From positions 65,562 through 129,561 of the forward strand of contig NZ_JANSJE010000009.1 of the NCBI RefSeq assembly GCF_047462415.1: a DNA stretch of 64,000 nt, written 5' to 3'. This document shows positions 49,491-58,417 of the stretch, one piece after another; within the stretch, counting starts at the first letter, position 1, and the number at the start of each line of letters is the position of its first letter. The stretch is from Thermostichus sp047462415 (GTDB lineage: Bacteria; Cyanobacteriota; Cyanobacteriia; Thermostichales; Thermostichaceae). Made by a program: the position numbers and the translations under genes. The notes beneath the pieces were generated by a model that saw nothing but the letters and a program-made list of their open reading frames with translations, did no database searches and was not told the DNA's origin.

Positions 49491-50492
49491 ATGGTTCAAG
49501 AACTTACTTCTCGCTCTACGACTGCTCGCATTTCTGCCCAAGAGGCTCGCCTTCTCTATGAAGACATGGTGCTGGGCCGCCTGTTTGAGGACAAGTGCGC
49601 CGAGATGTACTACAAGGGCAAGATGTTCGGCTTTGTGCACCTGTACAACGGCCAAGAGGCTGTTTCCACGGGGGTGATCAAGGCGCTCAAGCCCACCGAC
49701 TACGTGTGCAGCACCTACCGGGATCACGTGCATGCCCTCAGCGCCGGGATCCCCCCGCGGGCGGTGATGGCGGAGCTGTTCGGAAAGGCCACCGGCTGCA
49801 GCAAGGGCCGCGGCGGCTCGATGCACCTGTTCTCGGCGGAGCACAACTTTTTGGGCGGCTATGCCTTTGTGGCCGAGGGGATCCCGGTGGCCACAGGGGC
49901 GGCCTTTTCGGCCAAGTACCGCGGCACCGACCAGGTGACAGCCTGCTTCTTTGGGGATGGAGCCTGCAACAACGGCCAGTTCTACGAGTGTCTCAACATG
50001 GCCGCCCTCTGGAAGTTGCCCATCCTCTATGTGGTGGAAAACAACTTCTGGGCTATCGGCATGGCCCACAAACGGGCCACTTCAGTAACCAACATCTACC
50101 TCAAGGGCCCTGCTTTTGGCATGCCCGGCTACCAAGTGGACGGCATGGACGTGCTGGCGGTGCGAGAGGCTGCCCAACAAGCTATTGCCCGGGCCCGCGC
50201 CGGCGAAGGCCCCACCCTGCTGGAGTGCATCACCTATCGTTTCCGGGGCCATTCCCTCGCCGATCCTGACGAGCTGCGCAGCCCGGAAGAAAAAGAGTTC
50301 TGGCGGCAGCGGGATCCCATCCAACGACTGGAACGCTACGCATTGGAACACAACTTGATGACCGAGGCAGACTTTCAGGCCATCCACGCCGAGGTTGGCG
50401 CTGCGATTGAAGATGCGGTAACCTTTGCCCTCGAAAGCCCAGAGCCCACCCTGGACGAGCTACATCGCTTTGTGTTTGCCGAAGACGAATAG
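49491..50492 (+). CDS. pdhA: pyruvate dehydrogenase E1 component subunit alpha
   Basis: 333 residues of the thiamine diphosphate-dependent E1 alpha chain, which decarboxylates pyruvate for acetyl-CoA synthesis. The TPP/Mg motif runs GDGACNNGQFYECLNMAALW ... VVENN (about 161-193). The phosphorylation-loop region (YRFRGHSLADPDELRSPEE) is present. ATG 49491 gives the family N-terminus; a TTG four codons upstream is less likely. pdhB is not adjacent, which is normal in cyanobacteria. Confidence 0.95.
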   Translation: MVQELTSRSTTARISAQEARLLYEDMVLGRLFEDKCAEMYYKGKMFGFVHLYNGQEAVSTGVIKALKPTDYVCSTYRDHVHALSAGIPPRAVMAELFGKATGCSKGRGGSMHLFSAEHNFLGGYAFVAEGIPVATGAAFSAKYRGTDQVTACFFGDGACNNGQFYECLNMAALWKLPILYVVENNFWAIGMAHKRATSVTNIYLKGPAFGMPGYQVDGMDVLAVREAAQQAIARARAGEGPTLLECITYRFRGHSLADPDELRSPEEKEFWRQRDPIQRLERYALEHNLMTEADFQAIHAEVGAAIEDAVTFALESPEPTLDELHRFVFAEDE

Positions 50493-50787
50493 ATCCAGGG
50501 CAAACCCCAGCCACAAAAGGCCGCCGATCTGTTTCCAGCCTGTTCCGACGGATTACAGGCAGGGCTGGCTCTTTTGAGCTGAGGGATCCTGCCGACCCCG
50601 AAAAGGGTGTGAAGGCATCAGCGACCCACCTGAGCCCAGCAACCCTCGAGGATCCTCAATGCTTAACATCGGGAAACCCTTCCAGAGATCTGCGCAATAG
50701 AGCAGCCTTTTTTGTAAATATCACTTCCCATTTGTTTACATAGCTTCATATCATTGAGGTATTGAGCATGAGTATTTATTCCTGGTC
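50493..50787 (+). other. pdhA-ndhD intergenic region with a possible hairpin terminator
   Basis: 295 bases. CAGCCTG (about 50538) and CAGGCAGGGCTG (about 50560) can form an imperfect stem followed by GCTCTTTTG, a weak candidate pdhA terminator. The AT-rich stretch at 50705-50765 (TTTTTTGTAAATATC...GTTTACATAGC) probably contains the ndhD promoter. Confidence 0.4.
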
Positions 50788-52368
50788 ATGAGCAATCCTC
50801 TTGAGTTTCCTTGGCTGTCGGCCCTGGTGCTCTTGCCGCTGCTGGCAGCCTTTGGGATCCCTTTGATCCCTCAGAGCCGTTGGGCGCGTTGGTATGCCCT
50901 CGCTGTGGGGGCTTTTGATTTGGGTCTGATGGTCTATGTCTTTGCGCGGCACTACGACCTGCAGGATTTTTCGCTGCAACTGGCGGAGCGCTACGCCTGG
51001 GTGCCCCAGATCGGGTTTCACTGGTCGCTGGCGGTGGATGGCCTGTCCTTTCCGCTGGTGTTGCTCTCGGGCTTGATTACGACCCTGTCGATCGGGGCGG
51101 CTTGGAATCTCACCCACAAGCCGCGTTTGTTTTTCTTCCTGCTGCTGCTGATGTACGGCGCCCAGGTGGGCGTGTTCCTGGCGCAGGATCTGCTCCTGTT
51201 CTTCTTGATGTGGGAGATCGAGCTGGTGCCGGTCTATCTGCTGATTGCCATTTGGGGTGGGCCGCAGCGCCAGTACGCCGCCACCAAGTTCATCCTCTAC
51301 ACCGCTGCCGCCTCTATTTTTATTCTGGTGGGATCCCTGGCGATGGCCTTCTACGGCGAGGGCTTTAGCTTGGAGATGGCAGAGCTGAGCGCAAAATCCT
51401 ACCCGCTGGCACTGCAGATCTTGGTGTATGCGGCTTTCCTGATTGCCTTTGGGGTGAAGCTGCCGATTTTTCCAGTTCACACCTGGCTGCCGGATGCTCA
51501 TAGCGAAGCCTCGGCGCCCATTTCCATGATCCTGGCCGGGGTGCTGCTCAAGATGGGGGGCTACGGCCTCATCCGCCTGAACGTGGGCATCTTGTCGGAG
51601 GCCCATGTGTACTTTGCCCCGGTGCTGGCGGTGTTGGGCACGGTGAACATCATCTACGGGGCGCTGGCCGCCTTTGGGCAAAACCACCTCAAGCGGCGCT
51701 TGGCCTATTCGTCCATTGCCCATATGGGCTTTGTGTTGATCGGGATCTCTGCCTTCACGGAGTTGGGCATCAACGGCGCCCTCTTGCAAATGATCTCCCA
51801 CGGTCTGATCGCTGCAGTTTTGTTCTTCCTGACAGGGATCACCTACGAGCGCACCCATACCCTTGCCCTCGACAAGTTGGGCGGGTTGGCCAAGCAAATG
51901 CCAAAGGCTTTTGCCCTGTTTACAGCAGGATCCCTGGCCTCGTTGGCGCTACCCGGGATGAGCGGATTTGTGGGTGAGCTGACGGTGTTCTTGGGCTTGA
52001 TCACCAGCGATGCCTATGCGCCGACCTTCAAGGCAGGAATTGCTCTGCTGGCGGCAGTGGGCATTATTCTGACGCCCATTTACTTGCTCTCTATGCTGCG
52101 GCAGGTGTTCTACGGGGCTCAGGATCCCGGCTTGGTGTTGGAAGACTACCTGGGGGATCTGCGCCCGCGAGAAATGGCGGTGGCTCTCTGTCTGCTGTTG
52201 CCGATTCTCGGCATTGGCCTCTACCCGCGGCTGGCTACCCAAACCTACGATGTTACGACGGTGGCGGTAGCTGCTCAGTTGCGCAGTGTGTTGGCAACTG
52301 AAATTGTGCAGCGGCCTTTCTTGCCGGTGCAACCGGCCCAGGTGGCGGCTCTGACCCTGGAAGATTGA
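50788..52368 (+). CDS. ndhD: NAD(P)H-quinone oxidoreductase chain 4 (NdhD1 type)
   Basis: 526 residues with about 14 helices. NdhD is a proton-pumping membrane subunit of the photosynthetic NDH-1 complex in thylakoids, used for cyclic electron flow and respiration. The channel residues are present: Glu in LFFLMWEIELVPVYLLIA, Lys in FGVKLPIFPVHTWLPDAHSE and the downstream GVLLKMGGYGLIR. The start ATG 50788 follows ATTCCTGGTC without an obvious strong ribosome binding site. A good terminator follows the stop. Confidence 0.95.
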   Translation: MSNPLEFPWLSALVLLPLLAAFGIPLIPQSRWARWYALAVGAFDLGLMVYVFARHYDLQDFSLQLAERYAWVPQIGFHWSLAVDGLSFPLVLLSGLITTLSIGAAWNLTHKPRLFFFLLLLMYGAQVGVFLAQDLLLFFLMWEIELVPVYLLIAIWGGPQRQYAATKFILYTAAASIFILVGSLAMAFYGEGFSLEMAELSAKSYPLALQILVYAAFLIAFGVKLPIFPVHTWLPDAHSEASAPISMILAGVLLKMGGYGLIRLNVGILSEAHVYFAPVLAVLGTVNIIYGALAAFGQNHLKRRLAYSSIAHMGFVLIGISAFTELGINGALLQMISHGLIAAVLFFLTGITYERTHTLALDKLGGLAKQMPKAFALFTAGSLASLALPGMSGFVGELTVFLGLITSDAYAPTFKAGIALLAAVGIILTPIYLLSMLRQVFYGAQDPGLVLEDYLGDLRPREMAVALCLLLPILGIGLYPRLATQTYDVTTVAVAAQLRSVLATEIVQRPFLPVQPAQVAALTLED

Positions 52369-52412
52369 AACGGGGTCAAGACCTCGGTTGTTCTCTATCC
52401 CTCAATTAGCCC

Positions 52413-52471
52413 AGAAGAGCTGGTGTTCGAGGAGCAACTCGACTCAACCTTCAGCTCTTCTTTTTGTTTTT
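52413..52471 (+). terminator. ndhD rho-independent terminator
   Basis: AGAAGAGCTG and CAGCTCTTCT form a perfect ten-base stem around a 29-base loop, followed by TTTTGTTTTTT. Confidence 0.8.
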
Positions 52472-52564
52472 TAAGCTTCTTTTAAGTTTTAAGGTTGGAT
52501 TTGGGATTGGGGATGCTCCTGGGCTGGGATTTTCCGATGGTTGATTGTTCTTGGGCTGCCAATC

Positions 52565-52744
52565 CTAGCGGTGATCGGTACGAATGGAGTTCTGTTCCAT
52601 CAGGTTTAGCTGCACCACCAACCACCAGAGGGTTACATCCGAATAGGTCGCCCGACGCTTGAGCCGAGAAATGGAGTGTACCGGGTTTTGGCTGTCGATC
52701 ATCCACTCCGAAGCGATGATTTGGCCACGTTGCTGAGCATTCAT
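52565..52744 (-). CDS. small conserved-looking protein, unknown
   Basis: 59 residues (NAQQRGQIIASEWMIDSQNP... YSDVTLWWLVVQLNLMEQNS). A strong ribosome binding site, GGAGGGA five bases before ATG 52744, and a protein-like composition support a real gene. The sequence is short, partly amphipathic and has no recognised domain. It is monocistronic between ndhD and the HAS-barrel gene. Confidence 0.6.
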   Translation of the reverse strand: MNAQQRGQIIASEWMIDSQNPVHSISRLKRRATYSDVTLWWLVVQLNLMEQNSIRTDHR

Positions 52745-53086
52745 GGTTTCTCCCTCCGCTCGCCAACTGCTCAATACTTAGGATGGCTAATACCCAGAAT
52801 GGCCAATTTGCACGGGAGTGTGTGAAAAAATATATTACACAGGCATCTCCAAAGTCGGCTAACTTTCTTAGCAATAGGGATCTCATCAGCTGCTGGGTTG
52901 CCGATTCGCCGTCCGGGAACGAGAAAAACCTTGTAAAAAGGGCAAAATATTGGCTGAGTGGATCCCCTCTATCTTCACAAGTCTTAAAACCGGAAAGATC
53001 CCATCTCTCTACTGGCCTGAAGGTCTGGGTTCTACCTCTGTTTGCCAACCTTTATAGCAGCAACCCTTGAGAAGTCCAAAACAACG

Positions 53087-53710
53087 ATGAGAGCCAAGGC
53101 CACCTCCCCCCAGCCCGCCGCTGCTTTTGCAGAAGTGGTGGAGGCCAACACCACAACCTTTGTGGCCCAGTGCTTCGAGCCGGAACGCTTGACCTTCCCG
53201 CCCATGCCTGCTCTCGGCAGTTGGACGCGCTCCCAAGACGAGGAGACCGGCAACCCGATCTATGGAGTGGTTTGCTATGCCGCCATTGCGCCCATCGACA
53301 CGATTCACCGCACCCGAGCTTTGGGTCTCTCCCCTGAGGAGTTGCGGGAGCAGCAGCCTCAAATTTTCGCCATGTTGCGCACCGATTTCCGCGCGGCCAT
53401 TGTCGGCTTTGTCAGTGGGGGGCGGGTCTACCAGTACCTGCCGCCACGCCCTCCCCAGATTCACCAGCCAGTTTATCTCTGCTCCGATACAGAGGTCAGG
53501 GAGTTTTGCCGCTCTTTCGAGTTTTTGCGTACTCTGCTACGGGTCAACGGGATCCCGACCGATGAGCTGGTGGCTGCCGTGATTCGCCAGACTTACCGAA
53601 TCCTGAACTGGGATCGCAACTGGCTTTTACAGGCAGGTCGGCAGTTAAGCTCGCTGTTGCGGGACGATTACGAGCATCTCAGCGCGATTTTACGAAAGAT
53701 TGAAGTATAG
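53087..53710 (+). CDS. HAS-barrel domain protein (cyanobacterial)
   Basis: 207 residues. The first 110 match the HAS-barrel found at the N-terminus of HerA-type ATPases and as stand-alone cyanobacterial proteins (EVVEANTTTFVAQCFEPERL, PALGSWTRSQDEETGNPIYG, REQQPQIFAMLRTDFRAAIV, YLPPRPPQIH). The C-terminal half is helical (RILNWDRNWLLQAGRQLSSL LRDDY). No ATPase domain and no nurA/herA neighbour are present. Role unknown. ATG 53087 was chosen; the 15 upstream codons lack conservation. Confidence 0.75.
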   Translation: MRAKATSPQPAAAFAEVVEANTTTFVAQCFEPERLTFPPMPALGSWTRSQDEETGNPIYGVVCYAAIAPIDTIHRTRALGLSPEELREQQPQIFAMLRTDFRAAIVGFVSGGRVYQYLPPRPPQIHQPVYLCSDTEVREFCRSFEFLRTLLRVNGIPTDELVAAVIRQTYRILNWDRNWLLQAGRQLSSLLRDDYEHLSAILRKIEV

Positions 53711-53824
53711 GCGAAGAAATGTTGAGAATGGCCTTGGATCCTTCTTGAGTCGAGCTAGAGGGTGATAATCTGAGGCAGTTTGCTGTGGGATGTGTTCCTT
53801 TTGTATCCTCTTTCCGCTGTAAAA

Positions 53825-54019
53825 ATGTTTAACAAATTCAATTCTTCTGATAAGCCCTCTAAAGGCAATTGGGCAGGCCGCACCTTTTCTGCTGCTGCGG
53901 GCGCTGTAGTGGCAGCCGGTGTTTGCATTGCCCACGGTCAGCCGGCTCATGTGTCGCTGTGGGTGGCCTGTTGCGCGACCGTATTTACCCTTGTTTTGGA
54001 TGAGATGGGCTGGATTTAG
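53825..54019 (+). CDS. small membrane protein, unknown
   Basis: 64 residues (MFNKFNSSDKPSKGNWAGRT...) with two hydrophobic stretches, FSAAAGAVVAAGVCIAHG and HVSLWVACCATVFTLVLDEM, forming a likely membrane hairpin with a polar N-terminus. It lies 114 bases after the HAS-barrel gene. No family recognised; composition and the clear start favour a real gene. Confidence 0.5.
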   Translation: MFNKFNSSDKPSKGNWAGRTFSAAAGAVVAAGVCIAHGQPAHVSLWVACCATVFTLVLDEMGWI

Positions 54020-54147
54020 GCTCAGTATCAATCGGCTTTGGGTTGTGCTGCATTGAGAAACCGGACTAAAGCAGAGATCAACCACTAGGAAATCTCAAAT
54101 AGAGCTCCCTGCCCATCTGGGCTTGCGGCTTAGGTGAAGGGATCCCT

Positions 54148-55281
54148 TCATCCTGCTTCGCGGGCTGCCCGCACCAACAATCCTGCTGTGATCAGCCCTG
54201 CCAAAATAGAGCTGCCGCCATGGCTGAACAAAGGCAGGGGCACACCTGTGGTGGGCAGGATCCCGGTGACCACGCCGATATTCATTAGCGACTGCCCCAC
54301 CAAAAACATCAGGCAGCCGCAGGCTACCAGGCGAATGGGCAACTCTCGGCAGCGACCCATCACCCGCCAGCCCAGCAGGGTATAGAAGGTCAGTAGCCCC
54401 AGAAAGAACAGGGATCCGGCCAAGCCGAACTCCTCTGCGTACACCGAGAAGATGAAGTCGGTGTATTGGATGGGCAGATAAAACAGCTTTTGCTGGGAAA
54501 GGCCATACCCCTTGCCCCACAGGCCGCCAGAGCCAATGGCCAACAGGCTTTGCACCAACTGGTAGCCATCCCCTTGGGCATTGCCCCAGGGATCCAAAAA
54601 AGCCAGGATGCGCCGCCGTTGGTAGTCTTTGCTGAGAATGCTGGCCACGGTTGCCAGAATCCCCAGCCCCGCTGTGGCCAGAAGGGAGAAAGCTGGGATC
54701 CCGGCAGCCCAAGCCATGACCCAGAGGGTAAGGCCACAAATGGCCGTGGTGCCCAGGTTGGGCTGGGCGAGGATCCCCAAGAGGGCAAAGGCGAAGATGC
54801 CCACCCACAAGACGCGGAACCAGAGCGGGTGGTGAAACCAGCGGCCAAAGACCCAGGCTCCCTGCAACACCAACAGGGGCTTGAGCAATTCGGAAGGCTG
54901 GATAATCGGGATCACCTTTAAGTCCAGCCAGCGGCTGGCCTCCAGGCGGGAAACCCCCAGCCCCGGCACTTGGGTGGCCCACACCAAGCCAACTCCCACC
55001 AAGCAGAGGATCCCGGCCCAGGGGAACCAGCGCCGCAAGGGGATCCGCACCAGAGCCGAAAAGCAACTCAGCCCCAGCCCGGCCCAGACCAATTGACGCC
55101 TGAAAAAGTAGAGGCCATCGCCACTGATCCGCTGAGCCACGGGGTAGGAAGCAGAAAACAGCATCATCAGCCCCAGAGCCAGCCAGACCAGGGTGAGCCA
55201 GCGCAGCCAGCGAGCTTCAGCATTCCAGGGATCCCTGGAGGGCTTGGCAGCAGGCTCGGAAATGGTTGCCACGGTGTTCAA
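54148..55281 (-). CDS. ftsW: FtsW/SEDS family peptidoglycan glycosyltransferase
   Basis: 377 residues with ten membrane helices. SEDS markers are present: FFRRQLVWAGLG, IQPSELLKP, LAQPNLGTT, QLVQSLLAIGSGGLWGKGYG, FSVYAEEFGL and the C-terminal GILPTTGVPLPLFSHGGSS. FtsW polymerises lipid II at the division septum together with FtsI. The first 65 bases overlap the 3' end of murD, so the N-terminal 21 residues are encoded inside murD in another frame; an internal start would avoid only part of that. Typical murD-ftsW order. Confidence 0.93.
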   Translation of the reverse strand: MNTVATISEPAAKPSRDPWNAEARWLRWLTLVWLALGLMMLFSASYPVAQRISGDGLYFFRRQLVWAGLGLSCFSALVRIPLRRWFPWAGILCLVGVGLVWATQVPGLGVSRLEASRWLDLKVIPIIQPSELLKPLLVLQGAWVFGRWFHHPLWFRVLWVGIFAFALLGILAQPNLGTTAICGLTLWVMAWAAGIPAFSLLATAGLGILATVASILSKDYQRRRILAFLDPWGNAQGDGYQLVQSLLAIGSGGLWGKGYGLSQQKLFYLPIQYTDFIFSVYAEEFGLAGSLFFLGLLTFYTLLGWRVMGRCRELPIRLVACGCLMFLVGQSLMNIGVVTGILPTTGVPLPLFSHGGSSILAGLITAGLLVRAAREAG

Positions 55282-56641
55282 AGCTGGAGTACTGGTCGAA
55301 ACTGGCGCAGGCGGGAGACAGCAAAACGGTGATGGGTTGAGCAGGGGCTCCGTCCCGCTGACGCGAGAGGGAACAGGCCGCTGCCAAGGCCCTTTCCACA
55401 GCTAGATCTAGGGTTGGCACGAGCTCAACGTCAGTATAGTGGATCCCCTTGAGGGCCGCGGCCAGAGTGGGGCCAGCCTCTCCAATCAGCAGCACCCGCG
55501 CCACCTTGGCCCGAATCAACTGCAGCCAGGCGGCGGGATCCCCCTGCTTGGCCCTTCCCCCGGCAATCAAAACAATGGGTGGGGGGAGGGCGTTGAGCGC
55601 CACCCAGCCGGCCTCGTAGTTGGTGGCCTTGCTGTCGTTGACGAAGCGGATGAGGGTGGATCCCATCTGGATTTGCGCCACCCGCTCCAGCCGATGGGGC
55701 ATGCCGGCAAAGGATCGGATGGCTTTTTGAATGGCGGCGTTGGGGATCCCGGCCAGACGCGCTGCTGCTGCCGCCAAGAGCAGGTTTTGCAGATTGTGTT
55801 GGCCGGGGCAGCGTTCTGCAAAGTCTCCCAACTCCGCCACCGCTTCCCCCTGGATATAGAGGCAGCTTTCCCGCAGGTCAACGAATGCAGTGGGATCCCG
55901 TTGTCCAGCAACAAGGGAAATCCAATAGGTGTTTTCCCAGTCCTGTCGGCGGCGGCACAGGTAGGGATCCTCGCCATTCACGACCCGCCACTGGGCCCGA
56001 TCCAAGAGGCGAGCCTTGAAGCCGGCATAGCGCTCCAGCGTCCCGTGCCGTTCCAAGTGATCGGGAGTGAAGGTGGTCCACACCCCAATGCGCGGCGGCC
56101 CCCCAGGCGTACTGCTCATGAGGCGGCTGCTGGCTTCCAACTGATAGCTGCTCAGCTCCGCCACGATCCAATCCGGCTCTAGCTTTCCCTGGAGCGTTTC
56201 CAAAGCCACCTGAGAGAGGGGAAGGCCGATATTGCCGCAGGGGATCCCTTCTAGCCCCGCGGCTTTGAACATCTCCGCCACCAGCGCCGTGGTGGTGCTT
56301 TTGCCGTTGGTGCCGGTGATCCCCACCCAAGGCAGGTGCTCAAGGTAGCGCCAGGCCAGCTCCGCTTCCCCCACCACCTCGATCCCCTGTTGACGCGCCG
56401 CCTGCAGCAGCGGGTGATCCCAGGCAATGCCCGGACTGACCACCACCTGCTCCACTCCTGTTGCCAGTTGAAAAGGCTCCCCCAGCCGAACGGGGATCCC
56501 TTCCTGGCTCAACTCGGCCTGCCGCTGCCGCAGGAGAGGGGACTCTTGCTCATCCCAAACCAGCACTTCATACCCTTGGGCCCGCAACAGTCGCGCTGCC
56601 GCCAGCCCCGCAATACCCAGCCCCAAAACCTGATGGCCCAC
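55217..56641 (-). CDS. murD: UDP-N-acetylmuramoyl-L-alanine--D-glutamate ligase
   Basis: 474 residues. MurD adds D-Glu to UDP-MurNAc-L-Ala in the cytoplasm. The P-loop GTNGKST is at 110-116; ELSSYQLE near 166, FTPDHLERHG near 191 and the C-terminal RFVNDSKATN and IAGGRAKQGD follow. The N-terminal Rossmann part lacks the usual long first strand and starts at GTG 56641 (HQVLGLGIAGLAAARLLRAQ). Near the C-terminus, SRQRDGAPAQP is encoded by a copy of the 20-base interspersed element (55347-55366). The gene overlaps ftsW by 65 bases. Confidence 0.95.
   Translation of the reverse strand: MGHQVLGLGIAGLAAARLLRAQGYEVLVWDEQESPLLRQRQAELSQEGIPVRLGEPFQLATGVEQVVVSPGIAWDHPLLQAARQQGIEVVGEAELAWRYLEHLPWVGITGTNGKSTTTALVAEMFKAAGLEGIPCGNIGLPLSQVALETLQGKLEPDWIVAELSSYQLEASSRLMSSTPGGPPRIGVWTTFTPDHLERHGTLERYAGFKARLLDRAQWRVVNGEDPYLCRRRQDWENTYWISLVAGQRDPTAFVDLRESCLYIQGEAVAELGDFAERCPGQHNLQNLLLAAAAARLAGIPNAAIQKAIRSFAGMPHRLERVAQIQMGSTLIRFVNDSKATNYEAGWVALNALPPPIVLIAGGRAKQGDPAAWLQLIRAKVARVLLIGEAGPTLAAALKGIHYTDVELVPTLDLAVERALAAACSLSRQRDGAPAQPITVLLSPACASFDQYSSFEHRGNHFRACCQALQGSLEC
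55347..55366. repeat. 20-base interspersed element inside murD
   Basis: GCTCCGTCCCGCTGACGCGA. Near-identical to the mnhC copy at 28451 and to the elements embedded in the larger repeats at 16931 and 36141. It adds a short surface segment to MurD between conserved blocks, in frame. Confidence 0.65.
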
Positions 56642-56739
56642 GTTGGTTTCCCCATCATCCCCCTAGGTCTGGATCTTACAATGGCTACATCCATCACCCT
56701 CTTCTTCTCTCTCACATAACGCTTTCTCAAGGGATCCCG

Positions 56740-57417
56740 ATGGCCGGCGTGAGGTTTGGCATTGTTGTTTTTCCCGGGTCTAATTGCGACCGAGACGTAG
56801 CCTGGGTGGCCCGCAGCCTTTGCGGCTGCCCAACGCGGTTGATCTGGCACCGGGAGACGGATTTGTCAGGGCTGGATGTGGTGGTGCTGCCGGGGGGCTT
56901 CAGCTACGGGGATTATTTGCGTTGCGGGGCCATCGCCCGCTTTGCGCCGGTGATGGGATCCCTGGCCGAGCATGTGGCGCGGGGGGGCTATGTCTTGGGC
57001 ATTTGCAACGGCTTCCAGATCTTGACAGAAGCCGGCCTGCTGCCGGGGGCGCTGGTGCGCAACGCCAACCTGCACTTTATCTGCGACCGGGTGGGGATCC
57101 GCGTGGAACGGCAGGATCTCCTGTGGACAAAGGCTTACCCCGGCGGAGCCACCCTGACCCTGCCCATTGCCCATGGAGAAGGCCGCTACACCTGCGATGC
57201 CGACACCCTCAAGCAGTTGCAAGACAGGGGGCAGATCGTCTTTCGCTATGCTCCGGTCGCGCCCAACGGCTCGGTGGATAACATTGCCGGCATTTGCGAT
57301 CCCAGCGGTCGCATCCTCGGCCTGATGCCCCACCCGGAGCGGGCGGCAGATCCCGATTTGCCAGGGCAGGATGGGATCCCTTTTTGGCAGTCCATCGTAA
57401 CCAGTCTTGCCAGTTGA
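56740..57417 (+). CDS. purQ: phosphoribosylformylglycinamidine synthase, glutaminase subunit
   Basis: 225 residues. PurQ releases ammonia from glutamine for PurL in purine synthesis. The nucleophile C89 (GICNGFQIL), the start FGIVVFPGSNCDRD, LPGGFSYGDYLRCGAIA and the His/Glu of MPHPERA near 200 are intact. ATG 56740 gives the family N-terminus. No purL or purS adjacent. It meets the response-regulator gene exactly stop to stop (57417/57418). Confidence 0.95.
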   Translation: MAGVRFGIVVFPGSNCDRDVAWVARSLCGCPTRLIWHRETDLSGLDVVVLPGGFSYGDYLRCGAIARFAPVMGSLAEHVARGGYVLGICNGFQILTEAGLLPGALVRNANLHFICDRVGIRVERQDLLWTKAYPGGATLTLPIAHGEGRYTCDADTLKQLQDRGQIVFRYAPVAPNGSVDNIAGICDPSGRILGLMPHPERAADPDLPGQDGIPFWQSIVTSLAS

Positions 57418-57825
57418 CTAAGACTGCTGGGCCTGAGCCAACACCTGGCGCACTTGGTTCACCATCTCCTCGTGATCCACTACTGGCTTAGCAATATAGC
57501 CATCGGCCCCACTCTGGGCCAAAAAGGCCTCGCGGTCGCCGCGCATGGCGTGGGCCGTCACCAAAATGATGGGAATGGAGCGGCTTTTGGGATCCCCCTT
57601 CAGCAGTTGGGCAATGCGGATCCCGTCCACTGCCTCGCCACGAAAGGTGCTTTGAGAAAGGGAGACATCCAGCAAAATCACGTCCACCTCGCGCGCCTGC
57701 GCCAGCCGTAGGATTTCCTCCACATCCTGGCTGTGAAAGACCTCAAACCCGCCTCGCCGCCGCAACACTTTGTCGAAAACGCGGGCGTTAATTGGATCGT
57801 CTTCCACCAGCAGCACTGTTGCCAT
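57418..57825 (-). CDS. single-domain response regulator (CheY-like)
   Basis: 135 residues, only a receiver domain. The acidic pocket D9/D10, phosphoacceptor D53 (VILLDVSLS), T90 and K113 (AKP) are present. An insertion in the loop after D53 (SQSTFRGEAVDG) is longer than in CheY. There is no output domain, so it likely works by protein-protein contact, possibly with a hybrid or orphan kinase elsewhere. No kinase is adjacent. Confidence 0.9.
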   Translation of the reverse strand: MATVLLVEDDPINARVFDKVLRRRGGFEVFHSQDVEEILRLAQAREVDVILLDVSLSQSTFRGEAVDGIRIAQLLKGDPKSRSIPIILVTAHAMRGDREAFLAQSGADGYIAKPVVDHEEMVNQVRQVLAQAQQS

Positions 57826-58205
57826 CGCTAACCTAAAGTTGACTTAGTTGCGAACTCAAGCCCCGGCAATCCCCATAGTTCTGGAAACCATCCCGAAGCA
57901 ATTCTAGCGATCCCATTCGAGCAGTGGGACAAGGGCTCCCCCTCTAAGATACTGATAACAAATCTCAATAAAGTAGAACCAGCAGCTACCCCCTCTACCA
58001 GCAGAAGAGGACAGCTACCGTTTTGAAAACAGCTTTGCTGGTTTGCCTGTGGGATACTCTACCAGCCTGGAACCGAGCGCCATCTGAAAACAAAACAAGG
58101 CCGGGGATTTTTCCGGCCTTGTACGGGGTACAACTGCCGTCTCTTTGGGCCGCCTCAATCCGCTAACGCTCTCGGCAAGCCGACAACAGCAGCCCCTAGC
58201 GCAGA
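57826..58205. other. intergenic region between the response regulator and psbT
   Basis: 380 bases. It contains the upstream region of the response-regulator gene (AT-rich at 57950-57980) and, on the minus strand, the psbBT terminator hairpin at 58086-58122. No tRNA-like cloverleaf and no convincing ORF. Confidence 0.5.
58086..58122 (-). terminator. probable psbB-psbT terminator
   Basis: On the minus strand ACAAGGCCGG, loop of eight, CCGGCCTTGT, then TTTGTTTTC. The stem is perfect and lies about 83 bases after the psbT stop. Confidence 0.75.
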
Positions 58206-58304
58206 TTACTTCTTCTGAATCCTAGGAGTTTCGCGAAAGGCGACGGCAAAAAACAGAAGGCCCAAGGTCAAAAACAGAATAAAGGTGTAGGTGATGGCTT
58301 CCAT
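58206..58304 (-). CDS. psbT: photosystem II reaction center protein T
   Basis: 32 residues, [20 protein letters not shown] then [12 protein letters not shown]: a single transmembrane helix with the PsbT pattern (MEAxxYTF at the start, FFAIxFRExP at the end). PsbT sits at the PSII monomer interface and helps stabilise the acceptor side. It is downstream of psbB on the same strand (113 bases), the standard order. Confidence 0.93.
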
Positions 58305-58417
58305 ACCGACCTCCAAATCAAAATTCTAAGGGGGCTTAATTCCAGATTAGCTTGGAGCCGCCAGCACCCCATCTCTCCAGAGAAACAGAGTGCCGACGGT
58401 CATCCCGCGAGAAAGCC

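Noticed and set aside
53690..54085. A 131-codon minus-strand frame over the small membrane protein gene
   Set aside because: Composition is atypical and it lies opposite the better-supported 64-residue frame; no start signal.
57826..58205. Search for a tRNA or small RNA gene in the gap before psbT
   Set aside because: No T-loop GTTCRANNC with matching acceptor stem; only the terminator hairpin is supported.
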